DNA of 53,568 nt from Chromera velia. Taxonomy: Eukaryota > Sar > Chromeraceae. Positions 1 through 14,979 of the stretch are shown piece after piece. The position numbers and the translations under genes are program-made. The notes below the pieces were generated by a model. The model saw nothing but the letters and a program-made list of their open reading frames with translations. It made no database searches and was not told where the DNA came from. The stretch lies in the NCBI GenBank assembly GCA_018398765.1, contig JAHBMJ010002097.1, forward strand, positions 85,716 through 139,283, given 5' to 3'. Positions within the stretch are counted from its first letter, which is position 1. The number at the start of each line of letters is the position of its first letter.

Positions 1-228
1 ATGGATTTCTCCGTCACTCGCTTTCTTCCTTGCTTCCGCGAAGCAAAATAAAGGTGAGGGAAGAATTTCTCGGCATCCCGACACGACAATATAAGACAGA
101 GTTCAACGATTTGACCCCACTCCAACCAGACATGCTGACTGATTGATTGACTGACCTTGGGAGGAAGAGGCTTCCCATCAGGTCCCAGGGGGGCCATGCC
201 TGTCAAGTCTCCCTCGCCACCTGTCACG

Positions 229-372
229 TCTCCTTTGTCCTGCAAGCAGACAGACAGACAGTTGGAGTATGTATGTATGGATTCAGAATGTATGTATGTA
301 TGTATGCATCTATGTTTTAAGAATTCTGTATGGAAATGAAACCTCCTGTCTTCTCTCCTTTGTCCTGCACGC

Positions 373-405
<33 letters not shown>

Positions 406-412
406 GTTGGAG
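229..412. repeat. duplicated segment with GACA microsatellite
   Basis: The phrase TCTCCTTTGTCCTGC followed by a run of GACA units and GTTGGAG occurs twice, at about 229-266 and 354-413. The second tract has more GACA units. GTAT repeats lie between them. It looks like a local duplication followed by microsatellite expansion. The rest of 1-1219 has open frames only through low-complexity sequence, and I could not place an exon there with confidence. Confidence 0.7.
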
Positions 413-880
413 AAGCGGACAAAGAATCAGCGTAGTGAGTAAATGCAGACCGGAAGGAAAGAAGAAACCTCGGAGAGGCATAGCAGATGTTTCTTGTTGT
501 TCTTCGACCTTCACTCAATCTGTTTACTTACTCATGAGTCCTCTCTTCCTCTCCTTCCCTCTTCTTTCTTCTGCTTCAAGGAAGACACTTTCCGTCTCTC
601 CACAGGATCTCGGTTTCTCCTTCTGTCATTCTTTCTTTCTTGTCAAGGAGAGAAGCAGAGGTTTAAAGAAAAAATGGAGAACGGAGGACGTAATGGAAGG
701 GCATGAGAAAAGGCATGGCTGGTTTTCTTCCCTCCACAAAATACACAACAAACGAAGCGTATTTGAGAGCAGGAAAGAGAAGACAGACATCTGTAGTGTC
801 GGCAACGCCGAGGAGGTCTCCCATGCCGCCAGCCTTCTGCTCCACACATACACACACACACAGAGGGGGGGGGGGTATTT

Positions 881-968
881 GATGTGTTTTTGCCTAGAGT
901 ATACAGGATAGCATGATTGTGACTGATGTGTTTTTGCCCCGAGTATACAGGATAGCATGATTGTGACA
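881..968. repeat. 44-bp tandem duplication
   Basis: Two adjacent near-identical units begin GATGTGTTTTTGCC at 881 and 925 and end CAGGATAGCATGATTGTGAC. They differ at two bases near position 14 of the unit (TAGAG versus CCGAG). A short G run (about 866-875) and CACA repeats precede them. No function is apparent. Confidence 0.85.
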
Positions 969-1219
969 GAGAGAGACAGCGAGAGGCGGCTTCGGCAAGG
1001 GCCAACAGCCCACTGCGGAAAGGTAAAGAACAGCCTCATGCAGAGAAAAAGAAGCAGCTGGACGACTACCAGGAGCAGGGAGCTGGAAGGGAGGGAACAT
1101 GCGAGTGAGCAAAGAAGGAACTGCGAATGGAAGTAAGGTGGGAAGGGTTCTAGAAGAAAATGGAAAGAAATGAACGAACAGCGGAAGGAAGGGAAACACA
1201 TGCAGATCGACTGGCTGAC

Positions 1220-1478
1220 CATGGGCTTCTTTGGCGGTGTAGTCTCTTCTTCCGTCTCATCTCCCTTGTCCTCTTCCGCTGGTTCCTTTGTCTCCTCTTT
1301 TGGGTTCTCCTCCTCCTCTTCCTCCTCCTCTTTGTCCTCTTGCTTCATGGAGTCTTTGAACGCGTCGTCGATCGCCCCTGTGAGCGCCCCCTCCTGACCG
1401 GACCGGTAGGATTCCTCGAAAGGTCCCAGACTGCCCATGGGACCAGGGATGGCTCCAAGCAGGTCGCCGTCTCCCCAT
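1220..1478 (-). CDS. candidate second exon, acidic C-terminal tail
   Basis: This would be exon 2 of the secretory protein at 1668-2162. The minus-strand acceptor (TGCAG then ATGGGGAG) is at about 1478. Joining it to the donor at 1671/1670 keeps the frame and gives WGDGDLLGAIPGP, then a low-complexity tail rich in Glu, Lys and Thr. The frame stays open to 626, but after residues KKPM it turns into implausible pyrimidine-encoded sequence. The exon therefore probably ends near 1220 at a GTCAGC donor. The following exons were not found. The exon is inferred from phase and composition only. Confidence 0.45.
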
Positions 1479-1667
1479 CTGCATCCATGATATCATGCAG
1501 TCATGTGAGGTCAGATGAAAGGAGTGAATAGTGAGAGACCTCAAGAAGAGGAAAATAAATATTCAGAGTGCGTACAGCACACCGAATAATTCTCGTTCTT
1601 TGCTCATAGTGCCACATAGAAACAAATGGTTTTGGACACATACAAAAGCACACGACAGTAAGCAAAC

Positions 1668-2162
1668 TCACAGTTCGTCTTCTCCAAAAGCATCATCGTC
1701 GTCATCGAACGCTTCCATCTCGACCATGTCTTTGAATTTCTGTTCTGCCTCCTTGTCGAGTTTCCTCCAGATGCCCTCGTACTTCAACAACAACTTCGGC
1801 TGGGGGACTTTGGCCCAACTCTCGAAGGCCCTGTTGACAGCCTCATTACCGACAACCACGCAGTCGTTCTCTGCCATGAACTGCTCCATCTCTTGCTGGG
1901 TTGTCGTCTCACACATCTCCCCAGGGAACTCCACCCAGCTGGCGGGCTTCCCGTTCGAATCCATTTTGGACCTCACTGGCACCACCACCATCTGACAGCA
2001 TTGCAGGGGGGGTGGGGGGCTCTCTCTGCCTTGGGTTCGGCGAACTCTAAGGAACCGCTTTTGGTCCTTCTCTTCGGCATTGACAACGGAGGAAAACAAC
2101 AGGAACGCCGACAAGAGAACAGGCAGCAGAGGAAAGCCGAGAGGCTCTTTCCTGTTACGCAT
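1668..2162 (-). CDS. secreted or ER-resident acidic protein, first exon
   Basis: The product is unknown. The 164-residue frame starts with charged residues, then a hydrophobic core (about residues 9-28) ending near VVNA-EE, which is a good signal peptide. The body has paired cysteines (CCQ) near residue 55, a further Cys in GEMCETT, and an amphipathic segment with KLLLKYEGIWRKL. The end is very acidic (DDDDDAFGEDEL). Unspliced, the protein stops right after EDEL, which resembles a KDEL-type ER-retrieval tail. However, CT-GTGAGT at the same point is a consensus splice donor, and an in-phase exon follows. Either reading makes a secretory-pathway protein. Start choice: first Met before the signal peptide. 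Confidence 0.7.
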   Translation of the reverse strand: MRNRKEPLGFPLLPVLLSAFLLFSSVVNAEEKDQKRFLRVRRTQGRESPPPPLQCCQMVVVPVRSKMDSNGKPASWVEFPGEMCETTTQQEMEQFMAENDCVVVGNEAVNRAFESWAKVPQPKLLLKYEGIWRKLDKEAEQKFKDMVEMEAFDDDDDAFGEDEL

Positions 2163-2316
2163 GGCGTTGAGGAAAGAAGAAGGTGGGGCTCAACTGAGCT
2201 GCTTCGTGCAGTCCGACGCTGGGTGCAGCTGTCTAGATCTCTCTGCTGAGTGCGTGTCACTTCAATTGCTGCTCTGCCTCTGCCGTGCAATCAATTGAGA
2301 CGAAAGCGACTGGAGC

Positions 2317-2327
2317 ACTATATATGC
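2317..2327 (-). promoter_or_regulatory. possible TATA element
   Basis: The minus strand reads CATATATAGTG about 155 bases upstream of the start codon of the secretory gene at 2162. Position and sequence would suit a TATA box, but AT-rich words are common here and promoters in this lineage are poorly known. Confidence 0.2.
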
Positions 2328-2659
2328 CTAGTCAGTCTGACTCTCTGAGGGTGAGTGCTCAACAGCGGGAGTGGAATTGATGAACGTCAGCACCAGAAGT
2401 TTTCACAAAAAGCAGCGGGGATTACTTCACTATAAATGGACCCGTCTCTGGATTGAAATCAAAATATTATATATGAATAATATAAGGAATTAACCACATG
2501 CACATGCATTCATGCATATGCATATATATGCTTTAATTTGCATGCATTCATGAACCAATATACACGGCCGGAGAGGCGATAAGAATATGCATGCATGCAT
2601 GCATGAATTAAAGAACAAAAATCGTGCATGCATGCATTCATTATAATTTTGAAAATTAA
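2328..2659. other. gene-free gap with CATG-type palindromic words
   Basis: This AT-rich stretch holds repeated GCATGCATGC-like words (about 2500-2520, 2540-2550, 2585-2640). The same words recur in most intergenic gaps of the window. No coding frame is supported. Confidence 0.5.
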
Positions 2660-3157
2660 TTATACCGTATGTTGCAAATGAGTTGGCACAATTTCCCTAG
2701 GAGCCCACATATGCCTAGTCTTGATACTAGTAACTAAACTGACCAAATTATAGCGAGGACGATCTGGTCGTTCGTGGCAGCTCATGCAACCTAAGCGGCA
2801 ATGCCTCGCCTCCCAACACAGGTCATCGAAAAAGGACTGCCACTCGTCGTGCCTCAACTTAAGAAAGTCGAGGTTGCATAGATGTAGTCGATACTTTGTA
2901 TCCTGGACGGGGCAGATGTGATCCATCTCAAGATTCCAGCGAAAGAAAGTGATCTTTCGCCGTCTCCCTCTTCCAGGTATCCATCTAAATTGTTCCACTA
3001 ACTGCAGAGGCTCCCCACAGCCAGTCTGCCCACACACACCACCCATTCCCATCAAGATCCATGCATGTGCATGCTGAGTGAACGCATGTCGCTCTTCTCG
3101 TAATGGGACAGACGAGGGAGAAGGAAGGAGACAGGAAGCAACAGGTGTGCCCCCCAT
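2660..3157 (-). CDS. orphan ORF, possibly a terminal exon
   Basis: I do not recognise this 165-residue frame. The C-terminal 110 residues look protein-like rather than repeat-derived. They have mixed composition, several Trp and Cys, and segments such as LEMDHICPVQDTKYRLHLCN and WEARHCRLGCMSCHERPDRP. The latter has four Cys or His in a cluster that could bind metal, though it matches no zinc-finger spacing I know. The N-terminal 50 residues look less convincing, so the true exon may begin internally. It could also be a chance frame or a decayed gene. Confidence 0.3.
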   Translation of the reverse strand: MGGTPVASCLLPSPSSVPLREERHAFTQHAHAWILMGMGGVCGQTGCGEPLQLVEQFRWIPGRGRRRKITFFRWNLEMDHICPVQDTKYRLHLCNLDFLKLRHDEWQSFFDDLCWEARHCRLGCMSCHERPDRPRYNLVSLVTSIKTRHMWAPREIVPTHLQHTV

Positions 3158-5058
3158 GAAAGTCGCAATCTTTAACGTTTTAGTCTACCTGTGAAAATTT
3201 GCGAGATTTAACTCTTTATAGGTGGAGCCTGCTTGACTATATATGGTTCTAAAGGGTTTTGAGCTTCATTGTGAGGTAGCTTTTCATATGGTAGTAGTGG
3301 AGAGCTGAATCTGCTGTTTGATCAATTTTTAGCTCTGGTATCATAATCACGATACGTAGACGGTCAGCATGATTGATGCATACACATGCAGCCGGGCCCG
3401 CTAGGCGGATGCATGCATATATTTAAATTCAACAGTGCCAACTGATTTGCAACGAGCTATATATATATCTTACTATACTATACTCGCGTCTGAGATAACT
3501 GCGTGGGCACCACTTGTGTAGAAATTTGCATTTTGGGACCAAATCATGTCCAAAATCTTACTAGCTTATAACCAAGTAGTGATTTGTACGCACATATAGT
3601 TGCCATTCGGGCCCAACTGGAAGGGACACATAAAAATTTTTCTATATATAAGCCGGCCTCTGCAATTACTCTGAAGCTTTTTGAACATCATTTTCCTTCG
3701 AAACTCAAGTTCACTTTACTTCACTTGAGTTGTACAACTCAATCTGTACGCTGCATGGCAATTGTTAAATAAATGGTTGGCGGGTTCCCCGTCTCTCTAA
3801 GTAATAATGTCGTATATAGTGTTGCAAAAAAGGAGCATGCATAAAAAGGCATCCCAACATGCGCCGCTCATGACGCCTTGAAAGAGAAGAACTTTTGTAT
3901 GTGTCCCTCTTTCGACGCCGGACTCGGAATATACCCACCAAAACAACGTCGGCGCGCAGCGCACGCCCACTCTCGTGTATATATATACGGAATACACCTA
4001 ACCAGTTGGGTGAGTGCCTCGGGGGGCTATTTAGGGGTTCGCTAATTGATGCACACCATCGGGGGCTTAGGCATGCATGTCTAAGTTGTGTGCTGCGATA
4101 GGGCGGGGGCCACGGCAGCGAAGTATGCTTTTCGGGACCGCGCGCGCATCGTATATGCATGTACAACTCCGTGCGAGTTACTTGAGGGGCACACATGTGT
4201 AAAGTAATTATAAGGTATATGTGATCGCGGCTCTGTACGAGTTGCTTGAGGGGTATATTTTGGAACTTGGGCGACACCGACCATGACGGAGACAGAACCG
4301 ATCCCCCCCCCAAAAATGAAAAAATGCGTTATGCGAGTACGTGCGATCTCAGGGCCTCTCGGCTGATCTCAGCAGAGCTGAGCTGCCCCCCGAGGCGATA
4401 GAAACGGAAAAAAAAAAAACTTCAGTACATGTAGAAGTGCAGAACAGAGTCCCGAAAAGCCGCGGGGCCCAATTAAGTTGTCGCGTTCGCGGGGCCGGGG
4501 CCGCGGGACCTTCCTCGATCATGCATGCATGCAATTGAATTGCTAGCTGCCTGCATGCAGAATTAACCCTCAAAATTGTTCGCATTGGAATTTAAACCTG
4601 TCACGGGCCCTAGCTGTGTGCAATTAAGCACATTATACGGAGGAAGAACACGTCTGCATGCACGAGAAGAGACTTCCTGAGCTTAGAAAACAGTTCGAGG
4701 AAGACTTCATGCCATTGCGAGTTTCCATGCGGCATGCGGTATACAGCTGAAGTGGTCAATAATCGAAGACTTGAGCCGTAGAGCGTTGACTGAATCAGCA
4801 TGCGGACTCTTCTGTAAACATTCAGTCAGTCAGCCAGACTGAAAGAAAAAGGCCCATCCGTACACATCCCGCAGGACGAACCCAAAGGAATGCACAAGGG
4901 ATTCTAAAGTACACGTCACAAAGTCTCGTCGTCCTGTCCACAAAGTGTTAGAGACAGAAGCGTGCAGAGGCGCATTCCAGCGTATATACATATTAACATA
5001 TGCAGAGACTTGAACAGTCAGTGTGTTGAGAAAAGAGAACCTTCTCCCTCCAAGCACC
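3158..5058. other. intergenic region without supported genes
   Basis: Short frames in both strands overlap one another and have no protein-like features. The region holds TATATA clusters (about 3465-3480, 3640), CATGCA words and a purine tract at 4408. The last 150 bases are the leader of the gene at 5059. Confidence 0.5.
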
Positions 5059-6411
5059 ATGGCTTCTCATTTACCCCTTCAGGAGCCCTCATCTCCCCAG
5101 AATGCCAACGCCGACTCACCACTTTCAGGCACAGGCAAGGCAGGTCTCCAGCCTTCCGCCAGCATGCCGAACATCAAACCAAAGAAGCTCGACCAACTTG
5201 AGCGTCCCTCCACCCCAATTGACCTCAAGAAGTCCCTCTCTTCCCGCATCGTCAAAGTCCCCTCCTTCACCCAGATGCTCCCACGAAAGCCCATTGACTC
5301 AGATTTCGTTTTCCACGAAGGACTGAACGAGGACGATTTGGGTTTTGACCTTCACCAAACCCTCAGACGACACCTAGTAGGGGGGCCCTACATTCAGGAC
5401 TTTGACAAAGACCTCCCCAGACCCAGTCCGGCTCGTGAGGTCATTGCTCCTGTCTACAAACCCAATTGGGGTGCAGTGAGGCTGAACATGGGCATTTCCA
5501 TCCCGGACATGGACCGGATGTCCAACAGACCCCCTCCCGAAAGTTGGCAAGGGGGTGGAAAGGATTACTGCGACATCGACAGATCCCTTTCCCGCGCTTG
5601 TCCCGCTTCTTCCTCCGTGAAGAAGATCCTCGGCTTCTCCCTTTCAAAACAAACCGCCCGCCCAGATATCACAAAAGCGCCCCCACCCATGAGAGACCCC
5701 GAGGCAGAGCAGGTCGTATTAGTTCAGGAGATGCGGAGAACAATTGAGTATAAGTGGGTCCGGCCGTCTATGAGACAGCCCGTCCGGTTCTCTAAACAGA
5801 CGACCAGGGCGCAGAATTTTCTGGGAATGAAGGCGGCGGCGGGGCAGACGGCCTTGTGCGGCAAGCCCGCGTTGACTGACGGCTGTGCGGTCCAGTTCGT
5901 TCCTGTGGAGACGAAAGACCCTGGATGCACACGGAGACGGGAGTCAGTCAGTTCGCCCCTCTTCAACCGCACTGCCCCCAGGGCTGCGTATGACCATCTG
6001 AAGAAAGGAGGGAGAGGGGGGGGAGACGGGACGTTCGTTGAGAAGGCAGAGGTGGGAGGGGGGTTTCGGAATCCGACAGTGAATGCTAGCTCGGCAGTGT
6101 CCTTTCCGGGGAGGGGGGAGGGGGCGAATAAGCATTCATCGACTGTGTACACTACGGGGGGGGTCAGCAATGCAATGACGGAGGGAGGGAAGGGGGGGAG
6201 TGTAGCGTCTCGCACGCCTGTGTTTGATCCCCAGAAGCACGAGGGGTGGACGGTAAAGGTTGTGCCAGCGAGGCAGAGGGCGTCGGAGTTCCCCACTCAG
6301 TTCAGGCGGCAGCTCCGCCAGTCGGAGAGCAAACCGAATTTGCGGACTTTGAGCGACTTTAGTTGTCAGATTCGGGCCTTGAGGAAGACGAGGTCCCACG
6401 CATTTCTGTAA
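5059..6411 (+). CDS. intronless protein with SKQTxR repeats, probably cytoskeletal
   Basis: This is a 450-residue protein of unknown function. The start at 5059 has an ACCATGG context; an in-frame upstream ATG at 5023 would add 12 residues. Related segments recur: YKPNWGAVRLNMGISIPDMD (about residues 132-152), then DYCDIDRSLSRACPA leading to GFSLSKQTARPD (about 170-203), then KWVRPSMRQPVRFSKQTTRA (about 232-252). The pattern is an aromatic residue, an Arg/Pro stretch, a beta-like core, then SKQTxR. It resembles the short repeats of alveolate and flagellar microtubule-associated proteins of the sperm-tail PG-rich type. That comparison is inference. The middle is Gly-rich (about 315-390) and the C-terminus is Arg-rich and basic. 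No signal peptide or membrane segment is visible. Confidence 0.8.
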   Translation: MASHLPLQEPSSPQNANADSPLSGTGKAGLQPSASMPNIKPKKLDQLERPSTPIDLKKSLSSRIVKVPSFTQMLPRKPIDSDFVFHEGLNEDDLGFDLHQTLRRHLVGGPYIQDFDKDLPRPSPAREVIAPVYKPNWGAVRLNMGISIPDMDRMSNRPPPESWQGGGKDYCDIDRSLSRACPASSSVKKILGFSLSKQTARPDITKAPPPMRDPEAEQVVLVQEMRRTIEYKWVRPSMRQPVRFSKQTTRAQNFLGMKAAAGQTALCGKPALTDGCAVQFVPVETKDPGCTRRRESVSSPLFNRTAPRAAYDHLKKGGRGGGDGTFVEKAEVGGGFRNPTVNASSAVSFPGRGEGANKHSSTVYTTGGVSNAMTEGGKGGSVASRTPVFDPQKHEGWTVKVVPARQRASEFPTQFRRQLRQSESKPNLRTLSDFSCQIRALRKTRSHAFL

Positions 6412-7685
6412 TTAATTAATGTAAATAGATTGATCAATCGATCAAGGAGGATTGAAAGAGGAGAAAAAGTGGAATCCTGAAGGAAGGAAAAGGTCCAGAG
6501 AGATGATAAAAGATTTAAGAATCGTGAAATGGTGCAAGCAAGACTGCAAGGAAGTGAATGTCAAAAAGAGAATGTCGTGCAAATGGGCATGTCGGCAGGC
6601 TGGCTTGGAAAGAAGAATTCTAAAGTTTTGGAAGAAAACTGTGGCAAATGATGAGGTTCTGTGTGTGCAATGATTATCAAAATGATTATGGATTTTATAG
6701 AAGTAAGTTATAAACGGACTTTTTAGGTTATTAAACAACTATTAATGATGATAATAATGATTGAAGGTAAAATTCTAGACCCAGCGACGCTAGATCCTAA
6801 GCCAGTAATAAGGCTTTACTAGAATAATTAGTAAAATAAGAGCAAGAAGAGAAAGCCTGGACATGTTAGGTACAAATCGTTTTTGTTGCACAGTGAAAAG
6901 AGAGGCAACAAATTGATATGAAATGAATAAAATAAAATGAAAGTTTGGCTATGCTAGAGTGGAGCCGTGCTCTCAACAGCCCATGTTCATGCAAGAGATC
7001 CTAGAAGAGATCGTCAATCACTCAACTCTAAAGATAAAACTAAGCGCAAGATCCCCTGAAGTGCATGCTTTGTGAGCTCACGAGCAGCATACACGTTAAA
7101 GGTGGCAATAGAAGAAGAAGAAGAGATCGCAGTCTGAATAAATTGATAGCTGAACTCGACTGACTGGATCAGACTGGATTACCTCGGTTGAATTCTGGAG
7201 GATTTATCTGAACAGACCTTAAGGGAGTTAAAGGAAGTGACAGCCTTTTCGCTTCTATTCACTTCTACACCTATTTGCACAAGGAATGTCTGTGATAGTC
7301 TGTAAGTCAAGACATGTCAAGACGCGCACAGGATCGAAGTCATGCACTGAGCAGCATTTGATCGAGGCCAATGCACCTAGTGACGCCACTGACAAAGGCC
7401 CCGCGGCGGTCCCGGCTAGTCGATCCCGGCCGAATCTATGTACGATCGAGGCCGCGGGGGGCCCTAGGTCGGCCGGCCGCCGCCGCGGGGCCGCGGGATC
7501 ATGCATGGCGCTCTAACATGGCACTCTGATACCATCTGAATGCATGCAATATCCAATGATCCAAAACGGTCCCGAACTGTCTGTTCAAAAAGACTGCACT
7601 TGCTGTTCAAGGTATTGTGTAGAAGCCCACTAGAATCAAGCTCGGTACTTGTGCAGGACAGCCAGCCAGCCAGCCGGCCGGATCC
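6412..7685. other. intergenic region before the leucine-rich-repeat gene
   Basis: Apart from one dispersed repeat at 6755-6822, I see no gene. A GC-rich island at 7395-7500 (GGCCGGCCGCCGCCGCGGG) lies about 200 bases before the next start codon and may be part of its promoter. The frames through it are mutually overlapping shadows. Confidence 0.5.
6755..6822 (+). repeat. dispersed repeat, copy 1
   Basis: About 65 bases, beginning AATGATTGAAGG and running through CTAGACCCAGCGACGC to AAGGCTTTA, match 9831-9897 at most positions. The second copy lies inside an intron. It is too short and degraded to classify. Confidence 0.65.
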
Positions 7686-13119
<5,434 letters not shown>

Positions 13120-14092
13120 AAGACAGAGAGAGTATGCAGTGGCGTTTTTTCTACTGGGACACAATAAAGTGGCCTTTAGCCCCGCTGAATATAATGTTTT
13201 CATCATTTTTTATGTTTTATCATGTCATTGCTACAAACTTTGAATAGCATTATATAGAGCTGTATATACTAAAGTATGTAGCTTTTGACATCATGTATTT
13301 AAATTAATTTATTTAATAATACATATATACAAACCATACTATGTACTTATTTGAAGTTTCAAACCTAGTTCTTTTGAAGTCATAGTATGTTCAACTACTA
13401 TGTTGATTTCCTAATCATTTTTTATCTCACTTTTTAAAGACTATATTGAACTCGATATTCCTTTGATTTAGTTTCTACGTATACTTTAATACTTATAAAT
13501 ATATAGCTTATCCTACCTTGAAAGCTTGGCCAAGAGTCCTCAAAACCATGCAGAGACGAATGGAAACGAATGGAACCAGACTCTCCTGTACGTACCAATT
13601 ATTATATCGTTCGGACATAAATCCGGCCTATCCTATGCTATGCCATCAGTCTACTCAATGACGAGTCAACGTATGCCAGCAACGTACGTTATAGAAGTCT
13701 CTTAGCGGCCAGACTTAGCCAAAAAAAAAATATCTATAGCAACTTACAAAATTTATACCAGGAAATTCATGTATATATACAACAAGTGACGTGATAATAA
13801 TTATTAATTGAGTAGATGGATGGATCGATGGATGCTACGGTGGGTTGGCAAAAGTCTGTAAGTCATAGTTAGCATACAACCTCAGTACATTTTTTTTCAA
13901 TCCGAGTCCATGAGACTGTCATGAGTAAGTGAGTGAGCGAGAGGGTGAGAGAGTGAGTGAGTGAGGTCGAGGGTAGGTGGGTGGGTGGTTGACTTCTAGG
14001 TCGACTTTAATAGCAAGCGAGTAGTCAGTGATCAATTGAGAGAATGATGAGCGAACGAGTTCAATGCACAGACGGGAGAATTTGCAACACTA
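13120..14092. other. AT-rich intergenic region
   Basis: After the stop codon of the leucine-rich-repeat gene, AATAAA at about 13161-13168 (CACAATAAAG) could serve as a polyadenylation signal. The rest is AT-rich, with GTGA repeats at about 13925-13965. No coding frame is supported. Confidence 0.45.
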
Positions 14093-14404
14093 TCCTTCAT
14101 CCATCCATCCACCCATCGATCCATCTATTCACTCATTCATCCACCCATCGATCGATCTATTCATTCATTCATTCATTCATTCCCGTCCATCCTTCCATCC
14201 TTCCATCCATCCATCCATCCATCCATCCATTCGTTCATTCATTCATCCATCCATTCATTCATTCATCCATCCATCCATTCGTTCATCCATCCATCCATCC
14301 ATCCATTCATTCATTCATTCATTCATTCATTCATTCATCCATCCATCCATCCATCCATCCATTCATTCATTCATTCATTCATTCATTCATTCATTCACTC
14401 ACTA
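14093..14404 (+). repeat. CATT/CATC tetranucleotide array
   Basis: About 310 bases of interspersed CATC and CATT units. The frames through it are poly-His/Pro/Ser/Ile artefacts. Related arrays of the same tetranucleotides occur on the other strand at 31641-31870 and 37560-37740. Confidence 0.95.
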
Positions 14405-14639
14405 TTCGGTACAATGAATGACCATGACGGAGAGGAGAGAGCAATCAGTCTGAATGGTCCGACACAGTAGGTGTTCAGTTTGAGACTTCTCTGCCAGTTT
14501 TCTAGGTGTGCCACCGAGGCCCCGTCAAGCGAAAGCGTAAAGAAATTTCAGCCTAGCTGCTAACGCATACACCGGCCTTCAAGCATCGGCTTCGCTCTTC
14601 TGTCTCCAGGATGACCCTGCATGTACTTGCTTACTTAAG

Positions 14640-14979
14640 TCATCGCGGTTCCTTGGACTGTTTGGAGAATTCGGTGTCTGTGCACATCTCCAGCTCGACC
14701 TTTGCAATCACGTCCTGACGTGCGGCTTCCGTGTAGAGGTGGTGACGCATGTCGTGCACGAGTCTCTCCGCACACCTCCGCACCTCCCCTGGGTTCGGGT
14801 CTTTTTTTACCTGAGCTCGGCAGAGACGGTAGATGCTTTCTGCCGTCTGACGGTGCTCCTCTTGCCACCATGTCTGCCAAATTTTGGAGAACACGTGACC
14901 ACTCCGGTTGAACCACTTGTAGCTGGTCTCTGCCTGTTTCTCCATAGTGGGGCTGAGGTAGACGGAGGAGACGGAGATG
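14640..14979 (-). CDS. terminal exon of an unknown protein
   Basis: A strong pyrimidine-rich acceptor (CTTCTGCCTCTTTTAG) on the minus strand ends at 14980. From there the frame is open for 113 codons to a TGA at 14640. The sequence begins ISVSSVYLSPTMEKQAETSY, then has a Trp-rich, helical segment (YKWFNRSGHVFSKIWQTWW), Arg/His-rich helices and the end VELEMCTDTEFSKQSKEPR. An internal Met could be the start of a 101-residue protein, but the frame upstream runs cleanly to the acceptor, so I read it as a last exon. Upstream exons were not found. The family is not recognised. Confidence 0.5.

Noticed and set aside
626-1221. C-terminal extension of the acidic exon to 626
   Set aside because: After KKPM the sequence becomes Phe/Leu/Ser/Cys-rich and matches pyrimidine-rich intron sequence. 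A donor-like GTCAGC lies at the transition.
14044-14421. His/Pro/Ser/Ile repeat proteins
   Set aside because: They translate CATC/CATT units. The same applies to 31636-31887 and 37541-38002.
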